Below are positions 24,626-36,844 of a stretch of 64,000 nt of DNA, piece by piece. The stretch covers positions 2,045,955 through 2,109,954 of the forward strand of contig VUYV01000073.1 in NCBI GenBank assembly GCA_008711295.1. The letters are read 5' to 3'. The translations under genes were made by a program, and so were the position numbers. This DNA comes from Anarhynchus alexandrinus. Its lineage: Eukaryota > Chordata > Aves > Charadriiformes > Charadriidae. Within the stretch, counting starts at the first letter, position 1. The number at the start of each line of letters is the position of its first letter. The notes under the pieces were generated by a model, which did not search any database, had not been told where the DNA came from, and worked only from the letters and a program-made list of their open reading frames with translations.

Positions 24626-25876
24626 AATGCCGGAGGTGATTGGCCTCTCTCCCCCACCCTCAGCGTCCCTTTCCTTCTCCCCCTCCGCTCCCCCCCAGGC
24701 TAGGTCTGGGACCACTCCAAGCCAGTGATGTTCTCTGCATGACAAGCATGCTGACGCACTGAAAGGAGAACGGCATTAATTGCCAGCTTAAGCCTAAAAT
24801 CGCACAAGGGAATTGCTAAGCAAGGCTGGGGGTCGGATACAACCAGCCTTACCCCTCTGAAGGCAGGAACGACACCAAATCTCATCAGACTACCCACAGG
24901 CAGAGAGCACCCTGCTGCAGACCCCAGGCTGACCTGAGCACATCGGAAGGCAGCGTCATGTTGGTTTTCGCCTTCCCCAAACTAGAGATACTAATTTTCA
25001 TTCAGGGGTAAGAAACAAAGGTAAGGCCCTGGAAGAGATTCACAGGTTTGGCTGAAAGACAAATAAATAACTGAGCATTCCTGTAACGTTCAGAAGAAAG
25101 AAAGCAAGACTGAGTCCAAGTTTTTTTGTCCTATCTTCCTTTCTAGCATTCGTAAACATTCACTGCAAGCCACATTTTCCAGAAAGAACTTGCAGAGAAG
25201 AAGAAAAAAAAACAAAAGATAAGAAATGGAAAAGTATAACACCACAGAGCTAGTTAGTGATAAGGAAAGCGGCTGTCTAATTTTAGGCAGAGAGAGAGAG
25301 AAAAGTTAAGAAAATTGATACATTTCTTGGGTGAAAAGAAGGAAGGTAAAAAGAGTTCTTTAGAGTGAACAGAAGCCAAAAATGGAATCCTGGTCCCTGG
25401 GCACAACTCAGCACTTGGCAGAATATTTTCCATAGGATTTAGGAAGAAATTTCCGTAATTTTTCCATATGAAATTTTCCATACAAAGAATTTCCAAGCCA
25501 AAAAAGACAAGAGAAATACAGAGAAGTGCTTTAGCTTTGGGCCTTGAGTAAGAAGAATCCATAGTTTAAAGCCACCCAGAGAGTCCACAGGAAGATGGAC
25601 TCCCCAGCACAGCTTAGCAGAGTGGTCCTTCTCCCACAGTGCCAGCCAAGCATCTCCTTCCTGTCCCTGCACACAGATTCGCAGACATAGGAGGTACAAA
25701 ATGCAGGTGCCAGGGTGGTTCAGCACCAACACGCGCTGCAGGTGGGGACCTCAGCAACTACAGGGTGGTAACAGGAATGAAGCCTGGCCCAAAGGGGATA
25801 CAGAAAATACCAGCAGATACTCAAAAGCAGAGAGCAGTTCTGGAAAAAATCACTTATGAGGGGGGTTAGAAAAGTT

Positions 25877-26340
25877 CATAGAATCATAGAATCATAGAAT
25901 GGTTTAGGTTGGAAGGGACCTTGAAGATCATCGAGTTCCAACCCCCCTGCCATAGACAGGGACACCTCCCACTAGACCAGGTTGCCCAAGGCCACATCCA
26001 ACCTGGCCTTGAACACCTCCAGGGATGGGGCATCCACAGCTTCCCTGGGCAACCTGTTCCAGTGCCTTACCACCCTCAAAGTAAAAAATTTCTTCCTAAG
26101 GTTTAATCTAAACCTGCCCTCTTCCAGTTTGAAGCCATTCCCCCTCGTCCTATCACTACATGCCCTAGTAAAAAGTCCTTCCCCAGCTCTCCTGTAGGCC
26201 CCCTTTAGGTACTGGAAGGCCGCAATAAGATCTCCCTGGAGCCTTCTCTTCNGTACTCCAGGTGGGTTCTCACAAGAGTGGAGTAGAGGGGCAGAATCAC
26301 CTCCTTTGACCTGCTGGCCACACTTCTGATGCAGCCAAGT
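25877..26340 (-). mobile_element. CR1 LINE, 3' region, with internal collapse
   Basis: The plus strand begins with three CATAGAATCAT-type units and GGTTTAGGTTGGAAGGGACC, the reverse complement of an avian CR1 3' end. It continues through CCAACCTGGCCTTGAACACC, GGGCAACCTGTTCCAGTGCC and CTCCCTGGAGCCTTCTCTTC. At 26252 there is an N, and the sequence jumps to GTACTCCAGGTGGG. From the CR1 consensus as I remember it, roughly 150-200 bp should lie between these two points. The rest (GAGTAGAGGGGCAGAATCAC, CTGATGCAGCC) resumes in register. Little divergence implies a bird-age insertion. No coding capacity remains. Confidence 0.92.
26252..26252. other. Ambiguous base N inside CR1
   Basis: A single N falls exactly where the CR1 loses a block of its consensus. 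This fits a misassembled or closed gap rather than a simple miscalled base. Confidence 0.7.
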
Positions 26341-28315
26341 TGTCTGGGGAAAATGTGCAAGAGCTGTCCCATTCAGAATTCATGGGATCTGATTTCAGAG
26401 GTATGAACATTTGCAGAAAATTTTTGTTTTCAGACACAAAATAAAAATCATCAAGACTGTAATTATGTTTTTAAAAAAGAGAGAGACAACGATCCTTGGC
26501 CCTATCTGGAAGCTGCACAAAGCACATTTAAATGTACCCTAATGAAGTAGGTGATGATTGCTTGAACACTGAACAGTCCCTACCCAGAAGCCTCTTCTAG
26601 AGAAAGTTTGAGGTGCTGGTTTTGCTCCTGCTTGTGGCCAGTGTTTACAGCCAAAGAGGAGAGACAGCACTACTTAAGCTGATAATCAGCTTTTGCTTCT
26701 AACACAGTTTTAAAAACTAGCTGGGCAGGTAAGAGTGTACGAGAGGTTTGAGCGTGCCCAGGGCTGAATTTATGCTGACACTAGACTGTGTTGTCATGCA
26801 CAGAGCAAAGACATGAGCTATGCAGCTGCTGCCAAGAAGCCCTGGGAGCTGTTTATTTTGTTCAGTGGCTGTTTTTTATCTAAGCATGCACCAGCTGGGA
26901 GCTTCTCTGGTGAAGTGAGCTTGCCCAAAGCCACACTTCACAAAGGGTTATCAGTTATTTTGAGAAGAGACCAAAGCAGGCATTAGTGGAGGGTCAGAGG
27001 AGATGTCACACCGGTTCTGACCACTGCTCTGCCAGGTCAATATCCAACGCTTTGTGGTGTTCTGGATGCTTGCTGGCGTGGGACACTCCAACCCTGTTTA
27101 TGTCCTCACTTCTTAGGGTTTGTGTTTCTGCGATCTCTGTGACCTGACAGTGAAGCCGTTCATATCCAAGTCCCTAAAGGCATGGCTCTTTGAGGTCACA
27201 TCTGTAGCTAAGTTGCATCAAAAAGGGAGATGGTGGAACCCCATTCTCCAGACTGGCTAGTCATCTCCTCCGCACCTTGATATTCCCAAGGTAGAAGAGA
27301 AAGGATTTTATTACCTGCTGCCTGCATTTGTACAGCACTTGCCCAAGTCTCAAAATCAGTAGCCTCACAGCCAAGTATAAAAACTTACATTGCAACAGAT
27401 TGACCTGGTGAGCTTTGCCAACCATGACTTTCATAGCTGCTCTGACTGACTCCAAAATCCTAATGTCCCTTTTTGCTGGCAAAACATCTGGCTTGTAGAG
27501 TCTGTCGCAGCATGCTGTAGGGGCACAACTAATTCATTTCATAGCCACTTCATCGTGCCTAATGCAGCACAAAGATAATAAAGCTGCTTCACTCGAAAAC
27601 ACTAGCTCCCAGGTTGATACAACGGATTAAACTGATTAAATCTGGGCCACATCACCCTGTGGGGCAATTCATAATGTCAACGGAACATTAAACGGTAGGA
27701 CTTGTCCTTTTAGCAGTCAAATCACATACCACCCAGAGCCCATTGGAGCGCCCTTCTGTAAAGGTCCATGCCAGGCCATGGGCCCTAATATCATGCCTGT
27801 GAGTCACCATAAAGGACCACCTCATTGAACATTATGCAACACGTGTGTATCTACAGCTGGTCCCCTGGCCAGTTCACAAAGAAAGGCAGGGAGATAACCC
27901 ACTGTGTACACAGTGCTGACAACACTAAGTATTTCACAAAATCCCCTTTCATTTTCCCGGGAAGAGCTGCTTTTGATCAGGTGTTGATGGGGGTTTCCAG
28001 ATCTCAACTGAACCAGCATTTGCCTCACTTGTGCTCTGGGCCATCTGGAGGTGGTTTCCAGGAAGGTTAGTTCCCTCCTGCTGTTGCTGCTACCTGGGCT
28101 GGCAAGCCTGGGACATGCAGCACAGTCCCAGCCCATACCTGGGACTTGTCTCCTGTTAAACCACAGATCTCCCAGGCTGTCCCCACCAACTCTGAGCTGT
28201 CATTGCCACCAATATCATGTTAGGAAACCTCTTTGTGCACCTCAGAACCTCTGCAGGGTTTATTGTTATTAAAATTGATTTAAAGGAAGCTTGCAGACAT
28301 CCTTGACATGAGCCA

Positions 28316-28390
28316 TTAGATTGTCAAGGTCATATAGCTGTAGCACAGCAACTACAGGACTCTGCAGAGCCTGGACCCACAGTCCTTGTA
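28316..28390 (-). repeat. MIR/CORE-SINE-like relic
   Basis: GATTGTCAAGGTCATATAGC, then an ACAGCAACTACAGGAC and GAGCCTGGACCCACAGTCC succession, resembles the reverse complement of the MIR core (AAGGTCACACAGC, then a variable part, then a GGACTnGAACCCAG-like segment). The copy is short and diverged. Confidence 0.3.
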
Positions 28391-29011
28391 GCCCAGAGGC
28401 AACTTGTATGGGCTTTCCTGAAGCAATGAAATAAGTTAGTAAAATGCCATTGCTTTTAAATTCCTATCTGCACATACAACCTTTGCTTACTGAAAGAACC
28501 AGCAAGAAGGGCTCTTTTTCCCCAATCCCACCACATCAAAAGCTTCTCCTTCACCCTCCAACCCCAGTCCCACTCCCCCAGCACAGCTGTAAGGGAATCA
28601 TCAGAGCAGGGGCACCTCTGAGTTGTGAAAGACCAAGGGGCAAAGAAAAACCTGTGGCTGGAGGCTCCTCTCTGGAAAGATTTGAATTCTCCAACCTGTT
28701 TGCGTTCAAATCTCAAGGGCATTTAAACCACGTGGTCTAAGGAGCCCAGATGATGCAGCACTGCTCCAGAAAGAGGCAGCCTCCAATATTAATGGGTATA
28801 ATCCTGCTGGTTTGCAGATCTCTTCCTCTCTAACTCTTGCTATACCAAGGCCTCCTTTTAAGATGCTCCTCACACAGCCTGCCGAACTCAGGATGGACAA
28901 TTACCTCTGGTGATTGACAGGACAGAAGAGAGCTTCAGCAGTCATTAGCAGAGGCCTTTATTACAACAAAACACACTCATCCATTGTTCTCCCTTCCTAG
29001 AACACAGCTTG

Positions 29012-29082
29012 TGAAGAGAGAGGGAGAGAAAGAAAGAAAGAGAGAAAGAGATAAAGAAAGAGAGAAAGAGAAAGAAAAAGAT
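29012..29082. repeat. GA/GAAA polypurine microsatellite
   Basis: About 70 bases of almost pure purine, built from GAGA and GAAA units with two single T interruptions. Polypurine tracts of this kind can adopt triplex structure and are often length-polymorphic. Confidence 0.9.
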
Positions 29083-30849
29083 AGCAACCAAGCAAGCTTA
29101 TTTTCCTTTCTGTAAACTAAAAGCTCAGTTTTCAATTTTTATGGTTCTTAGCCTGAAGAACTGTACAATTCTTTTTTAAAGAAATATATAAACTGCCATT
29201 TGATAAAAAGAAGAAGTTTGCTCTCTAGTGGCTGAATTTAAATAGCTCAAAAAAACACAGGCTGCTGAAAAAAGGGAGGGTTTCATCCAAAACATGCTCA
29301 GTTCCTAATCTTTGTGCCACTAAATATTTGCTCTTTGCCAATATTTGCTATAGAACAACTACCTATGACCGGTGTGATTGTACTAAGGAAAACCAAAGTG
29401 CATGGTATTAAGATCTAATCCCATGGAGTTTCTAGTTGGAAAAGGAAATTACTTCTGTCTCTACATGCTTCCTGACGTGGGAAGGGGCTAGGATGGGATC
29501 TGAAGTGTCAGCTGCCACGGGAGAGCACACTGCACAACACAGCTGTCACTGGCCACGGAAGGCTTACGGCGAGATGGCTGTGGCAGTGGGTGACTCCTGA
29601 TGGTGGCATGTGGCCTTTGACCACATCAGGCCAACCCTGCACTTCCATCCATCACGGTATTTTTGAGCTGGGACTGGCTTGTGCCACCAGCCAGGATGTC
29701 ATGGGATGGGAGACCCGAGGTCAGGAGGGGGCAGCAGCTTTCCCCAGGTGAGGAGGAGGACGACAGACGGTGCCCAGGTTCCCACACCCATCCCCAACCC
29801 CAGGGCACCTTGCAAAGCAGCACAGTCCGTGTCAGGATACAGAAGAGACTTCCACATTTCTGTATGCTTGCATTTCTGTCCCTGGTCTTTAGCCTCAGGG
29901 GTTTCAGAGCAAGAAGATCTTGTCTGCTCCCCGCACCCAGTTCCTGCCCCCCTGTTTGTATTGTGGAGACCACCATTGCAACCCCTCTGACCACATATAG
30001 ACCCCAGCGTCTGGGATCAGGAATGTGCTTCTGAGAAGTGCTTTTCCCAGGGTAGTCCCGCTGCCTTTAGAAGGTCAGCATCAGGTTGTCTGTGTGTCAC
30101 CACTATCTCATTTCTCTGCCTACAGCATGTCTAGCAGGAGAAGCTGGGTGCCACAGTGTGATGGGATTAGCCCAACAATGGTAATGAATCAGATATTCCC
30201 TATTAACAACTAAGAGGGAAAGGGACAAAACAAAGAAACAAACCGGTTACAGGCTCAGTGAAGGCCAACCCCATCCACTTCTTAATTTTTTTAGTGCTAT
30301 TATTTCATGGAAAAGCCTGCAAGACCTTATGCTTCGGCAGCCAGATGGAGAAGGGGACGAGGCAGATAAAAGCGACAGCCAGGTCTCGAAGGCCCACCCG
30401 CTTGCGAGGCCCATTCCCAGGCAGAGTAATTGCCAATCAGAAGCAAACTACTTTATAATTAAAGCATTGTATGAGCAAGGGGATGTCTGGGGCTTTTGCT
30501 TAATTGCTAGACGTGGCAGGGAAGCACAGAAGCATGGAGAGAGGGGGTCAGGCAACACTTGCTGAAATCAGGGAGGGTTTTGCCGCAGAGCTAATCCAGG
30601 GCAGGAGAAGAGCTAGGGCAGGCACGGAGGCACTAGCAATTCGCCAGCCAAGCCCTCATCTATCTTAGCCCAGAACATCTACACCACCTCCTCCTTCCAC
30701 ACACCCTGGGACAGGTGGGGGCACAGCCAGGCCCTTAGGGATCTCCTTCCCAAAAGAGGAGCACCACGTGTTTTGTCACCGTGGATCATGCAAGTTTGGG
30801 CCATGCCCCATCACTTCTGCTGCTTTTGCTCCTGGCCCGCTTCCCGGCT

Positions 30850-31165
30850 CGCACGCTGCATTGAGGAGCCCTTTGTGGAGCATGGGCCCAGCAAAGTACT
30901 CCGCTGGGGAGTCCTTCTCTTTTCTTCCCATCGTTCCTTCCTAAAGATGGGTCTAGGTGTTTGGCCATGATGCTGGACTACCTCTCTTAGCTGCCCTGCT
31001 TCTCGTGCTCAGGAAATCCTCTTTTGCAGCTTAAAATCAGAAAGAGAGTGCTGTGATTATCCAATCTGGTTTCCATAACATGGTTCATTTGGCCTCCCAG
31101 GACCAAGCCCTTCTTGAACAAAGGTGTATCTTTGAGAAATGGCTTTTGTGTGAGAAAAAGAGCAG
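30850..31165. repeat. Diverged direct duplication, copy 1
   Basis: This segment aligns by eye to 31890-32165 at a fairly steady offset that shrinks from about 1041 to 1002 bases. Anchors are GAGCCCT (30866 / 31907), GCCATG-GGACTACCT (30964 / 31988), CTGTGATTAT / CTGTGACTAT (31051 / 32061) and AAAGGTGTATCTTT / AAAGGTCCACCTTT (31120 / 32122). The second half resembles the 3' region of very old amniote CR1-type elements. Either an ancient tandem duplication or two copies of one unrecognised repeat would explain it. Confidence 0.55.
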
Positions 31166-31889
31166 GATGATTAGGAAAGCTCATCCCTGAGACTGAGCAC
31201 TGTGCATGGGAGAATCTCACCCCACAGAGCAGAAATACTATTACTGGATATGATTGTTGAATTTTGATCTTGAAATAAATAATGCATACTCATTTACTGA
31301 ACAAAACCATCCACACCTCAGTCATATTTCATCATTACAGCATTGCAGCATTTTGGAAATTTTTTTTTAAGTTTGAGGTTAGTAATACTGTAGATGGAAA
31401 ATGCAGAACCAGCTTTAGAAATCATTTCTGAGTTTAATCACATCCCTGGAGATGAGGAAGTGACCACGTTAGTTTCTAGGGCTGTCTTTGGCTACAGCAT
31501 CATTTCCTATTACGAACTAGTCCAGAGTGGCACAACATCAGTGGGAACCAGACCCAGGTTTTGGGGCTCTCTGCAAAATCCTAACCTCCCCAGTAACCAC
31601 CATCATCTTCCAAGTTCCTCCACCACCAGCTGCCATGGTGTGCTATCTGCGCATCATCACCTGGACCACACGGAGCTACTTCAGAGAAAGATGCTATTAA
31701 TCCATCCCAGAAGGGACCATCAACTTGTTCCTCTGATACAAGGCAGCAACAACATTACTGAGCATGGAGTTAGGTTGATGCCAAGACCAAACCAGAGCTA
31801 TACCAGTGAGACTGACGAAATAAGACATTCTCCTTCTTGGGGGTCTTCCCTTCAAACAGGCCTGAGGAAAAAGAAAATGTGTATCAGCA
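31166..31889. other. Spacer between the duplicated copies
   Basis: No recognised gene or repeat. A plus-strand frame of 216 codons begins at 31394 and runs into the second duplication copy. It is rich in S, H and P with no domain, so it is not called as a gene. Confidence 0.5.
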
Positions 31890-32165
31890 CTCTCCAGCAA
31901 ATATCAGAGCCCTTCCAGGATGTGGAAACACCATATATTCCCCTTTCTTCCCACCAGTCCTTCCAAGAGGCTAAACCTACTAGCTTGGCCATGGCATTGG
32001 ACTACCTTCTCCAGCTGCTCTGCTTCTCATGCTATAGAGTCTGACACCAGAAAGGTACCACTGTGACTATCTTTTCTGATCTCCTACATAACCTGGCTCA
32101 GTGGACCTCTTGGAAGTGATCAAAGGTCCACCTTTAAGAAAAATACCATGAATGTTAAGTTTCCT
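31890..32165. repeat. Diverged direct duplication, copy 2
   Basis: Partner of the copy at 30850-31165. The shared order of anchors over more than 250 bp, with small indels between them, argues against coincidence. A 216-codon frame (31394-32044) ends inside this copy, while copy 1 has no matching open frame. That is one reason not to regard the frame as a gene. Confidence 0.55.
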
Positions 32166-35100
32166 GTGAGAGAGAAAACATTTCAACCTTGGTTGAAGTC
32201 ACTGAAGTGCAATGTCTTCTTTTTGTCTGAGTTTGCTTACTTTTAGCTTCCAGCCACTGTTTTTTCTGTTCATCTGCTAGAACAAAGAACATTCTGCCAT
32301 CAAATATCTGTCCTCATCCAGTGACCAGCCCTCTTCTCAGCCTTCTTTCCACTGAGCCATATAGAGGGAGGCCCTGGAGACTTTCTAATGTTCCCAGACC
32401 TGTGACTTCACATTAGAAGCGTGTTGAAGCACATGTTGTTCATTTGCTCCCAGCTGAACAACTGATGCTCCTATGACCTGACCTTAAACATTCTCTGTTA
32501 TCATCTGCAGATGTCATCAGCAATCAGTCCTCCTTCTGCAGCATCAATAATGTGTTCAGTAGAAACACAGCTTTTGGATAATGATTTGTATCTGTGCTTA
32601 TGGATTGATCCCCAGCAGTCACTGAAGACAAATCTAATGCTGTTTAGGCAGATCAGAACCAACAAAGTAGGTCTTACATACAGGACAGAGGATCTTGTCT
32701 GGGAAGCAGTGATCCCAGAAAGGACATAAGACAAGGAAGGAGGTTGAAGACCAGGTCCTTGGGATGCTGTGACCTTTGCTGGCCAACATGACCCCTCTTT
32801 AATGAGGAGAAAGGGTAGATCTTGCCTGCCCTGGAGGTAGAAATCTGGCAGGGCTAAGCCTGAAACCCAGCTTCCCAAATGTCTTCCCCTTAGGAACAAC
32901 CCCTCCTGCCTACAGACCGTAGACCAACTTGGGTGAGGAGGACATGCCCAGTGAGGTCTTCCCTGGCTTCTGAGGCTGGATTCACTGGTCCAGATGGAAG
33001 GCGAAGTCGTCCCTGTTGCTGAAATGTCTCTCCTGCACCTTACAGCATGTGGGAGGCTGGCAGAAATGGCAAGCGGATCAGGAGGGCGGGGGGAATGTGT
33101 TAGGGCAACGTGACGGGAGTAGAAATTACATTGCACGAAGCTTTGATGTCTCCCCTAATAACCTCTGAGAAACAGTTTTTCTGATTTCCTTTCTAGCACT
33201 GTCACACAACTAGATTAGATTTTGTTTACAGACAATCCAACCTAGGCTTCACCAAAACCTAAGGCTCTCTGAGCAGAACACGCTGGAAGTTTGTTAGTGG
33301 AAGTTACACTTCAGCAAAGCTGAATGTTGCATAAAGCAGCTTTTTTTTTTGACCAGCGTTGAATCTGAATGAACTCCTCTTTTGACTCAGCTTTCATTCC
33401 CTGGAATCTAAGACCTTATGTCCCTGTTTTTTAAAGGGACTTAGTTCCCGTCTCACTGAAAGTGAGGCTGATTAATTCTGTTGACTTGGGTGCTGTGCTG
33501 TGAACAGGAGATGTCTTTTAATGTAGCTCAAACTTCTTTTAAAAGTGTATCTAAGGAATAAAAGTGAATGATGAGGTTGTTCTTATGTATTCTTAGTGTT
33601 TCCAGGGAAACCATTTCCTGCCTGTATTTATCCCAATTCATCTCTGTTTTTTCAGGGAGGGGAGGTAAACCTTCCAAAATAAACAGACAATACTCTGAAA
33701 TGAAGGTACTTATTAATGAGACGGGGTACCCCCAAGATAGACAGCATGGGATCTGGTACTTTTCCAGTCGAGGTCACTAGTTGAAATACATCCCAAATTA
33801 ATAGCATCTGAAAAAAAATAAATTGATATAATGAACGGACAGTCTGTATTGCTGGTGGTCTGTGTCTAGTCCATCTTGGACAGGGCTGTATCTTGGGGGG
33901 AAAAAAGGCATCAATCAGTACTGTTGTGTGCAGCTGGCCCTCGGAGTCTTCCCACCCAGAGCTGGTTCTTGCAGACCAGACTTGACACACATCTGGAAAG
34001 TATTGCAGGGATTTGGCAGTCCTGTGAGTAAGGAGAGGCACTTGTGGTGGGCCTACAGAAGCACCTATGGTGCTGACAGGGCACTTTGCAGAGGATCTGA
34101 ACCCTATACAGCACCCACAACACAACTGCCTGCCACAGACTGACATGATGTGGCCAGGATCCTTGTTCCTTGGGAGTGAACTGAATGTACCCTGGGAAAA
34201 ATAACAGAGATGGAAAGAAACGTGTGCAGCTGCCATTGGCTTGGTGGGATTGACTGCACTTGAGAAAGGGTGCCCACCTCCTTCCCTTTTCCCAAGAAGG
34301 AGTCCAATACTGAAGGGGGATGGTTAGACCCAAGTTTATGCCATTAACCTAGAGCTCAGTTTCTCCTTTTCACCTGTTCAACAACCTCACTGCATGAGAA
34401 GTGGTAACAGCATTTCTCTATCTCACAGAGGGGTAAATACATAAAAGACATAGGAATATCATCTTCTTGAGGACTAAAAACACACTTTCAGTGACATATT
34501 GCCCTGCACCATCAAAAATGACAGCACTGCAATTATCCTCCTACGTTCTGTCCCCAACAGACAACACATCACTTCCCTTGTATTTGTAAGTCCCTGGCAG
34601 CAAGCAGCTCTCCCTAACAGGATCCCCCTTTCTGGAGATCTGGAGATCCACTGTGTCCTGGAGACAAAAAAATAGCCCTGGGGCCCTCAGCCAGTGATTT
34701 GCACGCAAGTTCCATGCAGACCCGATGGGCTGGTGTCCAACATGCAGAACATCATGATGTACAACGAGAAAGCACAAACATGAGGACCTGGATGCTGCCG
34801 TGCACTTGCCATAGGTGTTCCCTTTGAGGCCACCATGGAGTAACTCTGGAAGCCAAAACCCACGGTGATGGGGCCAGCAGGAGGGAAAGCAGGGTGGAGA
34901 AAAAGGTAACCACACTTGCCCTCCTCGTCTCTATTCAGGTGTTCATATCACCCTGCCGTGTTTTCCATTTTGCTGTCTTAAACATTCCTCGTCATGTCAG
35001 AGCAAGAGTTTAGTGGGAAAACCCTCATCGAGAAGATTATATGCAAATACATTAAAATCAGAGCATATTGCTGGAGACGTGTGTTGTGGATCCCGTGGGT

Positions 35101-36840
35101 GTGTTTGCCCTGTAGCTTTTCAACTAGAGCACGCTGGTTAGGCAGAAACCCTAACCCTGTGAAAGCCAAGGGTGTTCTTCCAGTGACTCTAGTGATTTGG
35201 GGATGCGGTTCCTCACATTCCATGCCCGAGCATTTCCGCTGACATGTGGAGGAGGTGGCTGGCCTGGCAGGCACTGTGCCTGGCCGTCAGGCTTTGCAGG
35301 ACCCTGGGATGGGAAACGATGAGGGGGGTGACGAAAGTTTGGGGAGGAACTGGACCCCCACACGAGCACCCAGAGCATCTTACCATTTCTTCTCCTTTCC
35401 TAAAAGTGTGACCCAGTGTGCAACCAGATCCCTCCTAGGAAGACAACTGAAGTGGTGTTTTGAAAGACAGGCCCTCAAAACAGTGCAAACTTTTGCAGGG
35501 GCCTTTACTGTTTCTAAGAGGGTTTACTTCGTTTGTCTCAATTGCAAGCAAACTCAGACTATGTCTCATTATGCCAAAAGAAGAGTGGCGACAAAGGATT
35601 TAAATGATCAGCTTTTAAACCAACCTAAATGAAAAAGATAAAACAGCTTTACGGAGACAGGCCATCCGCCATCCGACTGCAGATGTCACAGGCCGCGTTA
35701 TATTAGGCAGTCTCACCACACCCCTGCATTTGAGATAGCTCTGAGAGATAGCTAAACACATATTTAAACCCAAAACAAAAGCAAACACACGAAGAAGCTG
35801 CCCTAAATTCTGGGCAGAGAAAATGGGCCGAGGGTGGAGTTGCCTACGCATTTTCTGGGAGGGTAAGACTCCCTTCCCATGCCCTGGGCTGGTGATGGTC
35901 GCCCCTGGGGCATCAGCCCAGGGCTTGGCACAGGGAATGAGCCACCAGGGGCAGGGGTGGTGGGGGAATTTCTGGTCGTGGCTTCCTACGAAAGGGAACA
36001 CGCAGGGCGCTGCACCCTGTGCATCGCCTTGAGCACCGGGCGTGCGTAAGGGGAAGGAGCAGGGAGGCAACGCATGGAAGCAGACCTGTTGGATTCAGAT
36101 CAGAAAATGTAACTGCCTGTATAGCTGTGCTGGCTCAGGTTGAGAAAAAAACTTCGTGCTTCCCAGCCCACGGAGCTATCCTGGGCAAACTGGGGTGTGC
36201 ACACAACTCTCATCAGAAGAGACCTTTTGTCAGCTTATTTTCAAGGAGATCATAGTTGATAGCTGCACCACAGACACCGCTTTTGGAGCCCTCGGCTGCA
36301 TTGCCGCCGCACCAGCCTTGCTTAATGCCTGGTACTCAAGGGCAGACCAGGAGTACTCGGCTCCTGGGACATGGGTTATGGCTCAGTCTTACACCCTGAA
36401 ATGTGAGGGGGGAGTGAGGCACGGAGCTCTGCCAGACCTGTGCCGCCCCTGGGCAACACCAGCCTGGGCTGCCTCAGCACCGCCTTGCTGGAGCCCAGGG
36501 GAGCATCTGCATGGATGCCCAAGGGTTTAGGGACAGGCTGGAATCTTGATCTTGGCCCCAGCATCAAGCCAGCGTCCAGACACACACAGGGAGAGAGCAG
36601 CAGGGCTCCTGGGGTTGAGCGTCAGGGCTCCTGGGGTTGAGCGAAGGGCAGCTAAAAGGAGGCAGGAGGAGGGCTGGGAACAGGGCAAGAAGCTGGACGC
36701 AGGCACGTACCAAGCATTGCCAGACAGAAAAAAAAAAGCTGAGAATTGTCATGTGGGCAATCCCTGGAGAGGAAGCCTGACACATCCTGAACCCTCACTG
36801 TGTCTTAGGAAAAGCCAAGCATGTTCTTGTAAGTAAACAC
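32166..36840. other. Non-coding sequence with several long but unidentified frames
   Basis: Minus-strand frames of 211 codons (32501-33136), 194 codons (33652-34236) and 140 codons (33911-34333) fall here, clustered more than elsewhere in the window. None has a recognisable domain, start context or splice signal, and their compositions are S-, P- and C-rich. The GC-leaning base composition lowers stop frequency. A short tandem duplication lies at 36601-36644. Nothing else is recognised. Confidence 0.5.
36601..36644. repeat. 22-bp tandem duplication
   Basis: Two adjacent copies of CAGGGCTCCTGGGGTTGAGC plus two more bases, differing only at the last position (T versus A). Near-identity implies a recent event. 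Confidence 0.9.
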
Positions 36841-36844
36841 AATT

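Larger units (their letters stand above)
19211..25876. other. Non-coding sequence with candidate enhancers
   Basis: No coding feature is recognisable. This stretch holds a weak CTCF-like site at 20194-20208, the palindrome at 21129-21146, and three stretches resembling conserved regulatory DNA that are listed separately. A MIR-like hint occurs near 21751. The region 24640-24700 is pyrimidine-rich (CTCTCCCCCACCC and neighbours). It ends at the CR1 at 25877. Confidence 0.55.
26341..30850. other. Non-coding unique sequence
   Basis: No recognisable gene. MIR-like hints occur near 26925 (GAGCTTGCCCAAAGCCACAC) and at 28316-28390, and a purine microsatellite lies at 29012-29082. Frames of about 120 codons on both strands near 29.63-30.03 kb overlap antisense to each other and have no family resemblance. 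Confidence 0.55.

Noticed and set aside
25909..26197. Plus-strand frames at 25.9-26.2 kb
   Set aside because: They are antisense readings of a CR1 3' region and have no protein meaning.
29012..29082. CRISPR-like or satellite array
   Set aside because: The repeat is a plain GA/GAAA microsatellite without spacers, and the window is clearly vertebrate.
31394..32044. 216-codon plus-strand frame as a gene
   Set aside because: Rich in S, H and P, no domain, no splice signals noticed, and its 3' part lies in a diverged duplication whose other copy is not open.
32501..33136. 211-codon minus-strand frame as a gene
   Set aside because: No recognisable domain or start context, composition typical of GC-leaning chance frames, and no neighbouring exon signals.
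33652..34333. Possible retroviral body behind the overlapping 194- and 140-codon frames
   Set aside because: Reading all frames gave no motif I could tie to gag, pol or env, and no LTRs flank the region.
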